A stretch of DNA of 9,098 bases from assembly GCA_937864385.1 (NCBI GenBank), contig CALMJN010000350.1, forward strand, positions 1 to 9,098. The letters are read 5' to 3'. Shown here piece after piece: positions 1 to 5,896 of the stretch. Below the pieces are notes generated by a model. That model was not told where the DNA came from. It ran no database searches and saw nothing but the letters and a program-made list of their open reading frames with translations. Source of the DNA: an uncultured Methanosarcinales archaeon (GTDB taxonomy: Archaea > Halobacteriota > Methanosarcinia > Methanotrichales > Methanotrichaceae). Within the stretch, counting starts at the first letter, position 1. The number at the start of each line of letters is the position of its first letter. A program made the position numbers and the translations under genes.

Positions 1-309
1 ACATACCAGGCATGGATTTGGGGTGGTGTTTTGCGTATAGCCATTTATAAATGAGTTTACTACTGTTTGATAAAACACTTCCTGTGCATCCACCGCGTAA
101 AAGGAGATGGAAAAGCGAGCTGCTACACGGCGGGCAATGGCCATAGAATCGGGAGTGCAGCAGCGATTTTCGCGTTCCTTGCCTGGTTCGCTCCAAAGGC
201 GTAACATAATCCCTATGACATCGAAGCCTTGCTCTCTAAGCATGACTGCAGCAACTGATGAGTCGACCCCTCCACTCATCGCGACTACTACTTTTTCTCG
301 TTGCTCCAT
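1..309 (-). CDS. mnmA: tRNA-specific 2-thiouridylase MnmA (5' part, cut by window edge)
   Basis: This is the first 103 codons of an MnmA-type enzyme, read from an ATG at 309-307 and still open at base 1. MnmA adenylates U34 of tRNAs for Lys, Glu and Gln and replaces the oxygen with sulfur, receiving persulfide from a cysteine desulfurase directly or through relay proteins. Visible motifs are the PP-loop SGGVDSS at residues 12-18 and TPNPCLVC at 96-103, whose Cys100 is the first catalytic cysteine of the family. The second catalytic cysteine and the C-terminal domains lie outside the window. The start is one base after the nifS stop, so the two genes are probably co-transcribed and translationally coupled. 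This pairing fits the enzyme taking sulfur from that desulfurase. MnmA is mainly bacterial and organellar; archaea more often use Ncs6/TtuA-type enzymes, so a bacterial origin is plausible. Codon use is unlike that of the plus-strand genes. Confidence 0.93.
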   Translation of the reverse strand, partial: MEQREKVVVAMSGGVDSSVAAVMLREQGFDVIGIMLRLWSEPGKERENRCCTPDSMAIARRVAARFSISFYAVDAQEVFYQTVVNSFINGYTQNTTPNPCLVC

Positions 310-310
310 G

Positions 311-1477
311 TTAGGATCGTCTCTGTCGCATGCTTTGGATGATGTCGGGCAGGGTATTGCAAAGGGCTTCAATATGTGCGGGAGTGGTTTGAACTCCTAG
401 AGTGACTCGTAACGATCCTAATGCTAGTGAATGGGGCAATCCTAAAGCGGTCAAAACACCTGATGGTTCCGGGCTCCCCGTTTTGCACGCTGAACCTGAT
501 GAACAGGCAAACCCAGCAAGGTCCAGGTGCATTAGCAAGGTGTTGCCATCGATGTCATCAAACACGAAACTGGCATGGTTGGGCAAACGCTCGTGGGGGT
601 GACCGGTCAAATAAGCTCCAGGAATCTCTTCCAAGACCCGGCCAATCAAGTGGTCTCGAAGCATGGATAGTTTAATTGAGTTTGATTCACGGTCCAACTG
701 AGCTAAGCGAAGAGCTTCTGCCATTCCAACGATATAAGGGACATTATGGGTACCGGCACGTAAACCAAATTCTTGCCCACCTCCGGTTTGGGTGGGATAA
801 AGGTTGGTGCCCCGGCGTATAAATAATGCCCCGATACCTTTCGGGCCATAAAATTTATGCGCTCCAAGAGATAACAAATGTACATTCAGTCTGTGTAAAT
901 CTAGCGGAATATATGCTGCTGCCTGGACAGCATCGGTATGGAAAATCACTCCTGCTGACTGGCAGATGGCGCTGATTTCTTGAATTGGGTTAACTGTCCC
1001 GATTTCATTATTCGCGTAAATGATCGAGACCAGGGCAGTATCAGGTCTCAGGTGATCTAATGCGACTTGTGGTGAGATGCGCCCAAAGCGATCTACAGGG
1101 AGAAGCTCCACATCAAACCCAAAAAGGTCTTGTAGCTGCTTGGCAGTATGTGAAACAGCATAGTGTTCAACTGGACTAATCAGGATATGGTTCGCATTGC
1201 GGTGTTGGCGGGCAGCTAATGCGGCGCCGCGCAAAGCCAGGTTATCGCTTTCTGATCCACAAGAAGTGAATAGAATTTCATTGGGTTGGCAGTTCAGCGC
1301 CTGGGCACAAATCTCACGAGCGTTTTCTACGGCAGCTTCCGCGCGTTGACCGAACCAATGGATTGAGGACGGGTTGCCGAAGTGTTCCGCATGGAAGGGC
1401 GCCATTGCTTCCATCACTTCCCTCCGGACATAGGTGGTTGCCGAATGATCCATGTAGATAATGCGTTTATTTCCCAT
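311..1477 (-). CDS. nifS: Group I cysteine desulfurase (NifS/IscS type)
   Basis: PLP enzyme of 388 residues that converts cysteine to alanine and carries the released sulfur as an enzyme persulfide. The length is normal for the family. Seen in order: N-terminal YMDHSATT (8-15), the PLP-stacking His105 in PVEHYAVSH, the cofactor-binding HTDAVQ (180-185), the Schiff-base Lys208 in GAHKFYGPKG, and the catalytic loop SSGSACKTGS with Cys331. The long mobile loop and GSAC context mark the NifS/IscS class rather than SufS. The ATG at 1477 places the usual family N-terminus correctly; a weak GGAA lies upstream. It is followed after one base by mnmA, so its main client here is probably tRNA 2-thiolation, though Fe-S assembly is also possible. 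No IscU scaffold is visible in the window. CGN arginine and TTA/CTA leucine codons contrast with the AGG/AGA/CTG-rich neighbours, which suggests transfer from a bacterium. The gene is intact. Confidence 0.95.
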   Translation of the reverse strand: MGNKRIIYMDHSATTYVRREVMEAMAPFHAEHFGNPSSIHWFGQRAEAAVENAREICAQALNCQPNEILFTSCGSESDNLALRGAALAARQHRNANHILISPVEHYAVSHTAKQLQDLFGFDVELLPVDRFGRISPQVALDHLRPDTALVSIIYANNEIGTVNPIQEISAICQSAGVIFHTDAVQAAAYIPLDLHRLNVHLLSLGAHKFYGPKGIGALFIRRGTNLYPTQTGGGQEFGLRAGTHNVPYIVGMAEALRLAQLDRESNSIKLSMLRDHLIGRVLEEIPGAYLTGHPHERLPNHASFVFDDIDGNTLLMHLDLAGFACSSGSACKTGSPEPSGVLTALGLPHSLALGSLRVTLGVQTTPAHIEALCNTLPDIIQSMRQRRS

Positions 1478-1574
1478 GCGTCATGTTCCGTGTATCCTGA
1501 TATCTGCGTTTGTCGTCTGATTATTCTTTCCGATTTTGATGTGCTACCATGCCCGGCTTCCGCAAGATATCTGG

Positions 1575-1599
1575 TGTGATAAAAAAATCACAATTGTGA
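1575..1599. promoter_or_regulatory. Two overlapping dyads upstream of the regulator/sulfur operon
   Basis: TGTGAT (1575-1580), six A residues, then ATCACA (1587-1592) form a perfect inverted repeat. The second arm overlaps another perfect palindrome, TCACAATTGTGA (1588-1599). As half-sites this gives TGTGA at 1575, its complement at 1588 and TGTGA again at 1595, so the two same-orientation copies are 20 bp, about two helical turns, apart. This arrangement suits cooperative binding of two dimers of one regulator, perhaps the HTH protein encoded 50 bp downstream. Binding is inferred from symmetry only. Confidence 0.5.
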
Positions 1600-1611
1600 A
1601 TACAATGTATT
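1599..1611. promoter_or_regulatory. 13-base dyad AATACA-N-TGTATT, copy 1
   Basis: A perfect inverted repeat with a single central base (A at 1605), ending 37 bp before the regulator ATG and overlapping the most likely TATA region. The same twelve defined bases recur at 6915-6927 in front of the copper ATPase. A binding site for a dimeric repressor or activator shared by the two units is the simplest reading. It resembles the bacterial CopY box (TACA-NN-TGTA) but has one central base instead of two. Confidence 0.55.
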
Positions 1612-1648
1612 ATGTCAGGACTCATAATAACGTTAAGGTTGTGTAAGA

Positions 1649-1981
1649 ATGGAAGCCCCCTGCCAGAAGATTGTCTGGGACGTCCTGCCGGCCATCCGGG
1701 CTGCGATAGCAGTCGAACTGGTGAAGCATGGCGTGTCCCAGGTTGAAGCCTCGCGGATGCTGGAGATTGCCCCTTCAGCCGTCTCCCAGTACCTCTCCAA
1801 GAAGAGAGGCTACAATATAGAATTTCGGGAGGACATACGCCAGGCTATAGGGGTTCTGGCCGACGACCTGATTAAAGAGGATATCAAAGGGACTGATCTG
1901 GTCAAGAGGATCTGCTCCATCTGCCGTATGCTTCAGGATGACGAGACCGCCTGTATTTCCACCAAATGCAAGGGCCTCTAA
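1649..1981 (+). CDS. HTH transcriptional regulator with C-terminal Cys-cluster
   Basis: A 110-residue protein with two visible parts. Residues about 20-55 form a helix-turn-helix of the XRE/Fis-like type; the recognition segment is around SQVEASRMLEIAPSAVSQYL (30-49). The C-terminal part carries Cys89-X2-Cys92-X9-Cys102-X4-Cys107, a spacing able to hold an Fe-S cluster or a metal ion; Cys5 is extra. Small archaeal regulators of this build are common, but I know of no assigned function for this one. It is first in the sulfur-transfer run and its stop is three bases before the larE ATG, so it is almost certainly co-transcribed with its likely targets. That position and the dyads upstream suggest autoregulation by a sensor of Fe-S, sulfur or metal state, comparable in logic (not in fold) to bacterial IscR. 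The DNA-binding fold is clear; ligand and targets are inference. Confidence 0.85.
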   Translation: MEAPCQKIVWDVLPAIRAAIAVELVKHGVSQVEASRMLEIAPSAVSQYLSKKRGYNIEFREDIRQAIGVLADDLIKEDIKGTDLVKRICSICRMLQDDETACISTKCKGL

Positions 1982-1984
1982 AAG

Positions 1985-2797
1985 ATGAATCAGGCCGATA
2001 AACTGGAAGAGCTGAAGGAGAAAATCAGGGAAAAGCAACGTATTCTAGTATCCTATTCGGGAGGAGTGGACAGCACTCTTCTCGCTCTTCTTGCCCGGGA
2101 GGCTCTGGGCGACAGTGCGCTGGCAGTTATCCTGGACAGCGAGACCCTGTCCCGAAGGGAGCTGGAGCAGGCTGTAGTTTTAGCCGATTGCATGGGCCTG
2201 AATTTTCGGGTCGCAAAGCACAATATTCTGCAGCAGAAGCCGTTTCGGGATAATCCTCTTAATCGCTGCTACATCTGCAAGAAGAGCGCCATAGCCCTTT
2301 TAAAGAGCATCGCTGCGGCAGAGGGCATAAGCTGCATCGCCGATGGGCTAAACCGGGACGACTGCCGGGAATGGCGGCCGGGAACTGCCGCCTGTGATGA
2401 GGAGGGAATCTGGCATCCTTTTGTAGAGGCCTGCATGGGCAAAGAGGATATCAGGGCATTGGCCCGCGACCTTGGTCTGCCCGTCTGGAACAAGCCCTCC
2501 TCGGCCTGCCTTGCCAGCAGGATCCCCTACGGCCAGCCTTTAACTCGGCAGACGCTTTGCATGGTGGAGGCAGCGGAGGATCTTTTGAAGAGCCTTGGCT
2601 TCGGGCAGCTCCGGGTGAGGGCGGATGGAAAGGGAGCCAGAATTGAGCTGGAGAAGCAGGAGATGGGAAGAGCCCTGAAGATGGGAGAGGATATTGCCTG
2701 CAAGCTGAAAGGCTTGGGCTTTTCATATGTCTCCTTAGACATGGAGGGTTATCGCAGCGGAAGCATGGATGAGGTCTTATGGACGTCGAGAGATTAA
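1985..2797 (+). CDS. larE: ATP-dependent sulfur transferase, LarE family
   Basis: A 270-residue PP-loop protein of the LarE family (normal length). LarE adenylates a carboxylate and donates sulfur to it; in lactate racemase maturation it builds the nickel-pincer cofactor from a LarB product. Seen here: PP-loop SGGVDS (25-30), NRCYICKK with Cys95 and Cys98 in a CxxC, and SSACLASRIPYG with Cys175. Cys175 matches the single sacrificial cysteine of Lactobacillus LarE. The additional CxxC fits the three-cysteine class, known from Thermotoga, in which a [4Fe-4S] cluster carries the sulfur catalytically, so this copy is probably non-sacrificial. No larA, larB or larC is present, so the acceptor may be something other than the nickel-pincer cofactor. 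The gene starts three bases after the regulator stop, and its last 19 bases overlap the downstream desulfurase, a likely persulfide supplier. Confidence 0.92.
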   Translation: MNQADKLEELKEKIREKQRILVSYSGGVDSTLLALLAREALGDSALAVILDSETLSRRELEQAVVLADCMGLNFRVAKHNILQQKPFRDNPLNRCYICKKSAIALLKSIAAAEGISCIADGLNRDDCREWRPGTAACDEEGIWHPFVEACMGKEDIRALARDLGLPVWNKPSSACLASRIPYGQPLTRQTLCMVEAAEDLLKSLGFGQLRVRADGKGARIELEKQEMGRALKMGEDIACKLKGLGFSYVSLDMEGYRSGSMDEVLWTSRD

Positions 2798-3969
2798 GAC
2801 GAGATTTTCCCATACTCCAGGAGATGATCTACCTGGACAGCGCCTCCACCAGCCTGACCCCGGAGCCCGTGCTGCAGCTGGTGCTGGACTACTACAGAGA
2901 ATACAAGGCCAATGTGGGGAGAGGGGTCTACCGCACAGCCCAGATGGCAGACCAGCGCTACCGGGATGCCCACGGCAAGGCAGCAGATTTCATAGGGGGC
3001 GGAGAAGAGGGCTTGACCGTACTGACCAGGAATGCTACCGAATCGATCAACATCATCGCCCGAGGGTTGGACTGGAAGAAGGGCGACAGGATCGTCACCA
3101 CCCTTTTAGAGCACCACTCAAACCTTTTGCCCTGGATCAGACAAAAGCAGCTCGGCGCCGAACTGAAGATCGTCAAGCCGGACAGAGATGGTCTTCTGGA
3201 CCTCTCCGATTTAGACAGCGCCATAAAGAAGGGGACCCGGATGGTGGCAGTCAGCCAGGTCTCCAATTCCCTGGGAACTGTTCTTCCCATCAAGGAGATA
3301 GGAGAGATATGCCGGGATCGTGGGGCTGCCCTTCTGGTGGACGGCGCTCAGTCCGTGCCCCATATGCCTTTAAGCGTAGAGGACCTGCATTGCGACTTTC
3401 TCTGCTTCTCCGGCCACAAGATGCTCTCTCCCATGGGGGCAGGAGTTCTCTGGATGAGAAAGGAGGAGGGAGTCGAGCCTCTGCTGGTGGGAGGAGGGAT
3501 GGTAGAGGACGCCGATGTGGATGGTTATGTGGCCAAGAAGGGATATGAGGGCTACGAGGCCGGCACCCCGGATATATCCGCGGCCATAGGCCTGGGCCGG
3601 GCCCTGGATTATCTAACGGACGTGGGAATGGAAAAGATCCACAGCCATGAGCAGAGGCTGGCCTTGCGGCTGGCGGAGGGGCTGCAGGAAATAAAGGGCG
3701 TAGTGGTTTACGGACCCTCACCCAGCAGGGGCAGGAGGAGCGGCGTAGTCTCCTTCTCTGTAGAGGAGCTGCTGCCCCATGAGGTGGCAATGATGCTGGA
3801 TCAGGCGGCAGGAATATGCGTTCGGTCCGGCCATCACTGCTGCATTCCTCTGATGAAGCATCTGGGCCTGAAACACGGTACAGTTCGGGCCTCGGTGTAT
3901 CTGTATAACACCGAGGCGGAGATTGACAAGCTCCTGGCCACAGTAGAGCAGATAGCCAGGATGGCCTGA
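2779..3969 (+). CDS. Group II cysteine desulfurase (SufS/CsdA type)
   Basis: A 396-residue PLP enzyme that releases sulfur from cysteine as a protein persulfide. Motifs in order: IYLDSASTSLTP (17-28), TRNATESIN (83-91), EHHSNLLPW with the cofactor-stacking His (111-119), LVDGAQSVPH (186-195), the Schiff-base Lys214 in SGHKMLSP, and RSGHHCCIP with catalytic Cys354 (349-357). The RxGHHC loop defines the SufS/Csd class, distinct from the NifS-type enzyme on the other strand. A second cysteine, Cys355, directly follows the catalytic one. The ATG at 2779 lies inside larE (19 bp overlap) and is preceded by GAGGT at 2771-2775, which supports the start and indicates translational coupling. It lies between larE and the fdhD and thiolase genes and is the obvious source of sulfur for all three. 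No sufBCD or SufE/SufU is seen nearby, so Fe-S assembly cannot be assigned from context. Confidence 0.95.
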   Translation: MDVERLRRDFPILQEMIYLDSASTSLTPEPVLQLVLDYYREYKANVGRGVYRTAQMADQRYRDAHGKAADFIGGGEEGLTVLTRNATESINIIARGLDWKKGDRIVTTLLEHHSNLLPWIRQKQLGAELKIVKPDRDGLLDLSDLDSAIKKGTRMVAVSQVSNSLGTVLPIKEIGEICRDRGAALLVDGAQSVPHMPLSVEDLHCDFLCFSGHKMLSPMGAGVLWMRKEEGVEPLLVGGGMVEDADVDGYVAKKGYEGYEAGTPDISAAIGLGRALDYLTDVGMEKIHSHEQRLALRLAEGLQEIKGVVVYGPSPSRGRRSGVVSFSVEELLPHEVAMMLDQAAGICVRSGHHCCIPLMKHLGLKHGTVRASVYLYNTEAEIDKLLATVEQIARMA

Positions 3970-4015
3970 TGGGTGCGGCGGACAGATCATCGGAGAAAGA
4001 GGGGCATCGCAAGAA

Positions 4016-4768
4016 ATGATGGATGATTATGAATGCATTAAGCTCGACGGCGAGAGCCGTCAGGCAGGCCTCTGCCCGGTGGTGGTGGAGGCCCCTCTAT
4101 CCATATTCATCAACGGCCGCCACTTCGCCACAGCCATGATCAGCCCGGCTCTCCGGGAGGAGTTTGTGGTCGGCCATCTCTATTCCGAGCGGATCATATG
4201 GGGAAGGCAGGAGCTCGAGTCCCTGGAGATCAAGGGAGATGTGGCCCGGGCCATGATCTCTCATCCCCTGCGGGCCATAGTCCCCCGCCGGCCCATAGTG
4301 AGCGGCTGCGGAGGCATAGCCTCATTTCTGGACCAGTCCAAGCTTCCCCTGATCGATTCTGATCTTCAAATCGGTTTCAATCAAGCCAGAGAGGCCATGG
4401 CTGCCATATCCCTATCCCAGCTCCATAGGGCCACGGGAGGAGTGCACTGCGTGGGTCTCTTTGGGGATGGCGAGCCAGTAATCATCGAGGACATCGGCAG
4501 GCACAACGCCCTGGACAAGGCCATAGGCTCTGCCCTGATGCGCCGGGATGGATCCAATTTCGGCAGAAGCTATGTCGCCTGCACCGGCCGGGTCTCATCG
4601 GACATGGCTCTCAAGTGCTCTGTGGCCGGAATTCCCCTGATCGTATCCCGGGGAGCCACCACCAGCCTGGCCATATCCATTGCCCAGAGGACGGGCCTGT
4701 GCATCATAGGCTTTCTGAGGGGAAAGAGGATGACAGTCTACTGCCATGGCCACAGGCTGGAAGGTTGA
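4016..4768 (+). CDS. fdhD: FdhD-family sulfurtransferase for a Mo/W-pterin enzyme
   Basis: A 250-residue FdhD homologue. FdhD accepts sulfur from a cysteine desulfurase and transfers it to the bis-pterin Mo or W cofactor of formate dehydrogenase. Seen: an N-terminal EAPLSIFING segment (25-34), VSGCGG with Cys98 (95-100), IEDIGRHNALDKAIG (157-171), TGRVSSDMALKC (190-201) and the C-terminal SRGATTSLAI...LCIIGFLRG block (211-236). The classical E. coli protein has a CxxC at the active loop; here only the first cysteine of that pair remains, the second being replaced in SGCGGIAS. The start is ATG 4016 or the next in-frame ATG 4019; GAGGGG at 3999-4004 precedes both. Its target could be a formate dehydrogenase or, in a methanogen, the related formylmethanofuran dehydrogenase; neither lies in the window. 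It follows the SufS-type desulfurase by 46 bp, which fits the known IscS-FdhD partnership. Confidence 0.92.
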   Translation: MMDDYECIKLDGESRQAGLCPVVVEAPLSIFINGRHFATAMISPALREEFVVGHLYSERIIWGRQELESLEIKGDVARAMISHPLRAIVPRRPIVSGCGGIASFLDQSKLPLIDSDLQIGFNQAREAMAAISLSQLHRATGGVHCVGLFGDGEPVIIEDIGRHNALDKAIGSALMRRDGSNFGRSYVACTGRVSSDMALKCSVAGIPLIVSRGATTSLAISIAQRTGLCIIGFLRGKRMTVYCHGHRLEG

Positions 4769-4786
4769 GCCGGCCCGGGTGAGAGA

Positions 4787-5686
4787 ATGATGTGCACCCT
4801 CTGCAGCAGTCCAGCGATCATCTCCCTAAAGCGCGATGGCACCCGCCTCTGTCAGGATCATTTCATCTCCTATTTTGAGGCAAAGGTGGAAGAGACCCTT
4901 CTCTCCGGAGGCATGATCGCGGAAAAGGAGAGGATAGCGGTTGCCGTGAGCGGGGGCAAGGACAGCACTGCTCTTCTCTTCTGCCTCTACCGCCTCCTCT
5001 CCGGGCGGGAGGTGGAGCTTGTGGCGATTACCGTGGACGAGGGCATAGCCGGCTACCGGGACGACACCATCCAGGCAGCAAAGGCCATAGCCAGGCAGCT
5101 GGGAGTAAAGCAACATATGGTCTCCTTCCGGGAGGAGTACGGCCAGAGCCTGGACCGGATGGTTGTGGGCAGACATGTCGCCCCCTGCACCTACTGCGGC
5201 GTATTTCGCAAGCATGCCCTCAATCGGGCCGCTAGAGCCCTGGGCGCAGATAAGATCGCCACCGGGCACAATCTGGATGACGAGGCCCAGACGGTGATGA
5301 TGAACTATCTCAAGGGGGACCTGGAGCGGCTGATGCGCCTGCGCCCCCGGAGGGCCCAGAAGGGGCTGGTGCCACGCATCAAGCCCCTAAGGATGATGCC
5401 GGAAAAGGAGATCGCCCTTTACTGCATGGTGAACGGAATATTCTTCCAGTCCCGGGAGTGCCCCTATGCCAGCTTATCCCTGCGGGCCGAGGTGCGGGAT
5501 ATGATGAACGCCCTGGAGGGCCAGTTTCCGGGAACCAAGCTATCGACAGTGCAGGGATTCGAGAGGATTGCCGAGGTGGATCAGGCCCGCTGGCCACAGA
5601 TAGACCTCGCAGCCTGCAAGAAGTGCGGTGAGCCGTGCGTCGAGGAGATATGCAAGGCCTGCCAGCTTCTGCAGGAGATCAAGTAG
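4787..5686 (+). CDS. TtuA/Ncs6-type tRNA 2-thiolation enzyme (TIGR00269-like)
   Basis: A 299-residue PP-loop enzyme of the archaeal/eukaryal tRNA thiolase group, which adenylates a tRNA uridine and inserts sulfur. Order of elements: N-terminal zinc site CTLC...CQDH (Cys3, Cys6, Cys22, His25); PP-loop SGGKDST (55-61); CTYCG with Cys134 and Cys137; TGHNLDDEAQTV (159-170); Cys225 in SRECPY; C-terminal zinc site with Cys277, Cys280, Cys289 and Cys292 (Cys284 is extra). Cys134, Cys137 and Cys225 correspond to the three ligands of the [4Fe-4S] cluster of TtuA. Whether it acts on U54 (TtuA) or U34 (Ncs6) cannot be told from sequence alone. Two ATGs, 4787 and 4790, are adjacent; GGTGA at 4778-4782 suits 4790 slightly better, giving an MCTLC start. 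It is the last gene of the run, 18 bp after fdhD, and is followed by a T-rich terminator. The usual sulfur donor is a ubiquitin-like carrier or a persulfide; no carrier gene is visible. Confidence 0.92.
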   Translation: MMCTLCSSPAIISLKRDGTRLCQDHFISYFEAKVEETLLSGGMIAEKERIAVAVSGGKDSTALLFCLYRLLSGREVELVAITVDEGIAGYRDDTIQAAKAIARQLGVKQHMVSFREEYGQSLDRMVVGRHVAPCTYCGVFRKHALNRAARALGADKIATGHNLDDEAQTVMMNYLKGDLERLMRLRPRRAQKGLVPRIKPLRMMPEKEIALYCMVNGIFFQSRECPYASLSLRAEVRDMMNALEGQFPGTKLSTVQGFERIAEVDQARWPQIDLAACKKCGEPCVEEICKACQLLQEIK

Positions 5687-5716
5687 ATTAATTTATTCCT
5701 AGGATTAATTTTTTAA
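5687..5716 (+). terminator. T-rich terminator after the sulfur-transfer operon
   Basis: Immediately after the TAG stop the sequence becomes AT-rich, with a nine-base direct repeat GATTAATTT (5686-5694 and 5703-5711) around the palindrome TCCTAGGA (5697-5704). A run of six T residues follows at 5709-5714. Archaeal RNA polymerase terminates at such T tracts without needing a strong hairpin. The rest of 5717-5805 holds no recognisable feature. Confidence 0.55.
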
Positions 5717-5805
5717 CCCTTTCATTTCTAGTGGAGATTTAGCAATAGCTCAATCTGAATGGAGTTTTAGCCCGATTTGCTTTTGACTTAGTCATCAAGG
5801 CTTGC

Positions 5806-5872
5806 CGGATCTCATGCCTGGCTCAGCCATACAGGCATCTTTTTAAGATGGGAAGAGGCAAGAAGAGATCCG
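5806..5872 (+). ncRNA. Predicted folded leader upstream of the small lysine-rich gene
   Basis: An outer 8 bp stem pairs CGGATCTC (5806-5813) with GAGATCCG (5865-5872). Directly inside it, ATGCCT (5814-5819) pairs with AGGCAT (5833-5838) and is prolonged by GGC/GCC (5820-5822 with 5826-5828) around a TCA loop. A third short hairpin, CATCTT-TTT-AAGATG (5836-5850), competes with part of the second. The right arm ends 14 bases before the ribosome binding site at 5886. CTTTTTAAG (5839-5847) could alternatively be a TATA box, in which case the outer stem would not be transcribed as a unit. The structure was read by eye, with no folding energy calculated, so a leader or small RNA is only a suggestion. 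Confidence 0.35.
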
Positions 5873-5885
5873 CCAGAGGTGTAGA

Positions 5886-5892
5886 GAGGTGA
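5886..5892 (+). promoter_or_regulatory. Strong Shine-Dalgarno of the 45-residue gene
   Basis: GAGGTGA lies four bases before the ATG at 5897. It matches the archaeal 16S anti-SD sequence over seven bases, one of the best sites in the window, and is the main reason to accept the short gene that follows. Confidence 0.7.
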
Positions 5893-5896
5893 CAGT

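Larger units (their letters stand above)
1478..1648. promoter_or_regulatory. Divergent intergenic control region between nifS and the regulator gene
   Basis: This 171 bp AT-rich gap separates the two divergent transcription units and must contain both promoters. No strong TATA box can be fixed for either side. Candidates are TATTATG around 1608-1614 for the plus strand and AATAATC around 1520-1526 read on the minus strand. The part nearer the regulator (1575-1611) is packed with symmetric sequences, listed separately. An 8-base word, GATATCTG, occurs twice (1499-1506 and 1566-1573), which may be chance. The regulator start at 1649 has only a weak AAGG (1635-1638) upstream. Confidence 0.6.

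Noticed and set aside
1499..1573. Direct repeat GATATCTG (1499-1506 and 1566-1573) as an integration or operator repeat
   Set aside because: Only eight bases, itself partly palindromic and with no other sign of a mobile element; a chance repeat is plausible.
1575..1592. A CRP-like site, TGTGA...TCACA
   Set aside because: The gap between the half-sites is eight bases, not the six of bacterial CRP sites, and the plus-strand genes look archaeal, where CRP regulation is not expected. It is kept only as a dyad of unknown binder.
2769..3548. A 259-residue open frame overlapping the desulfurase
   Set aside because: Arg/Gly-rich shadow frame of the intact SufS-type gene, with no domain recognisable.
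3290..4012. A 240-residue minus-strand open frame
   Set aside because: Pro/Arg/Ser-rich antisense shadow of a high-GC coding region; no motifs.
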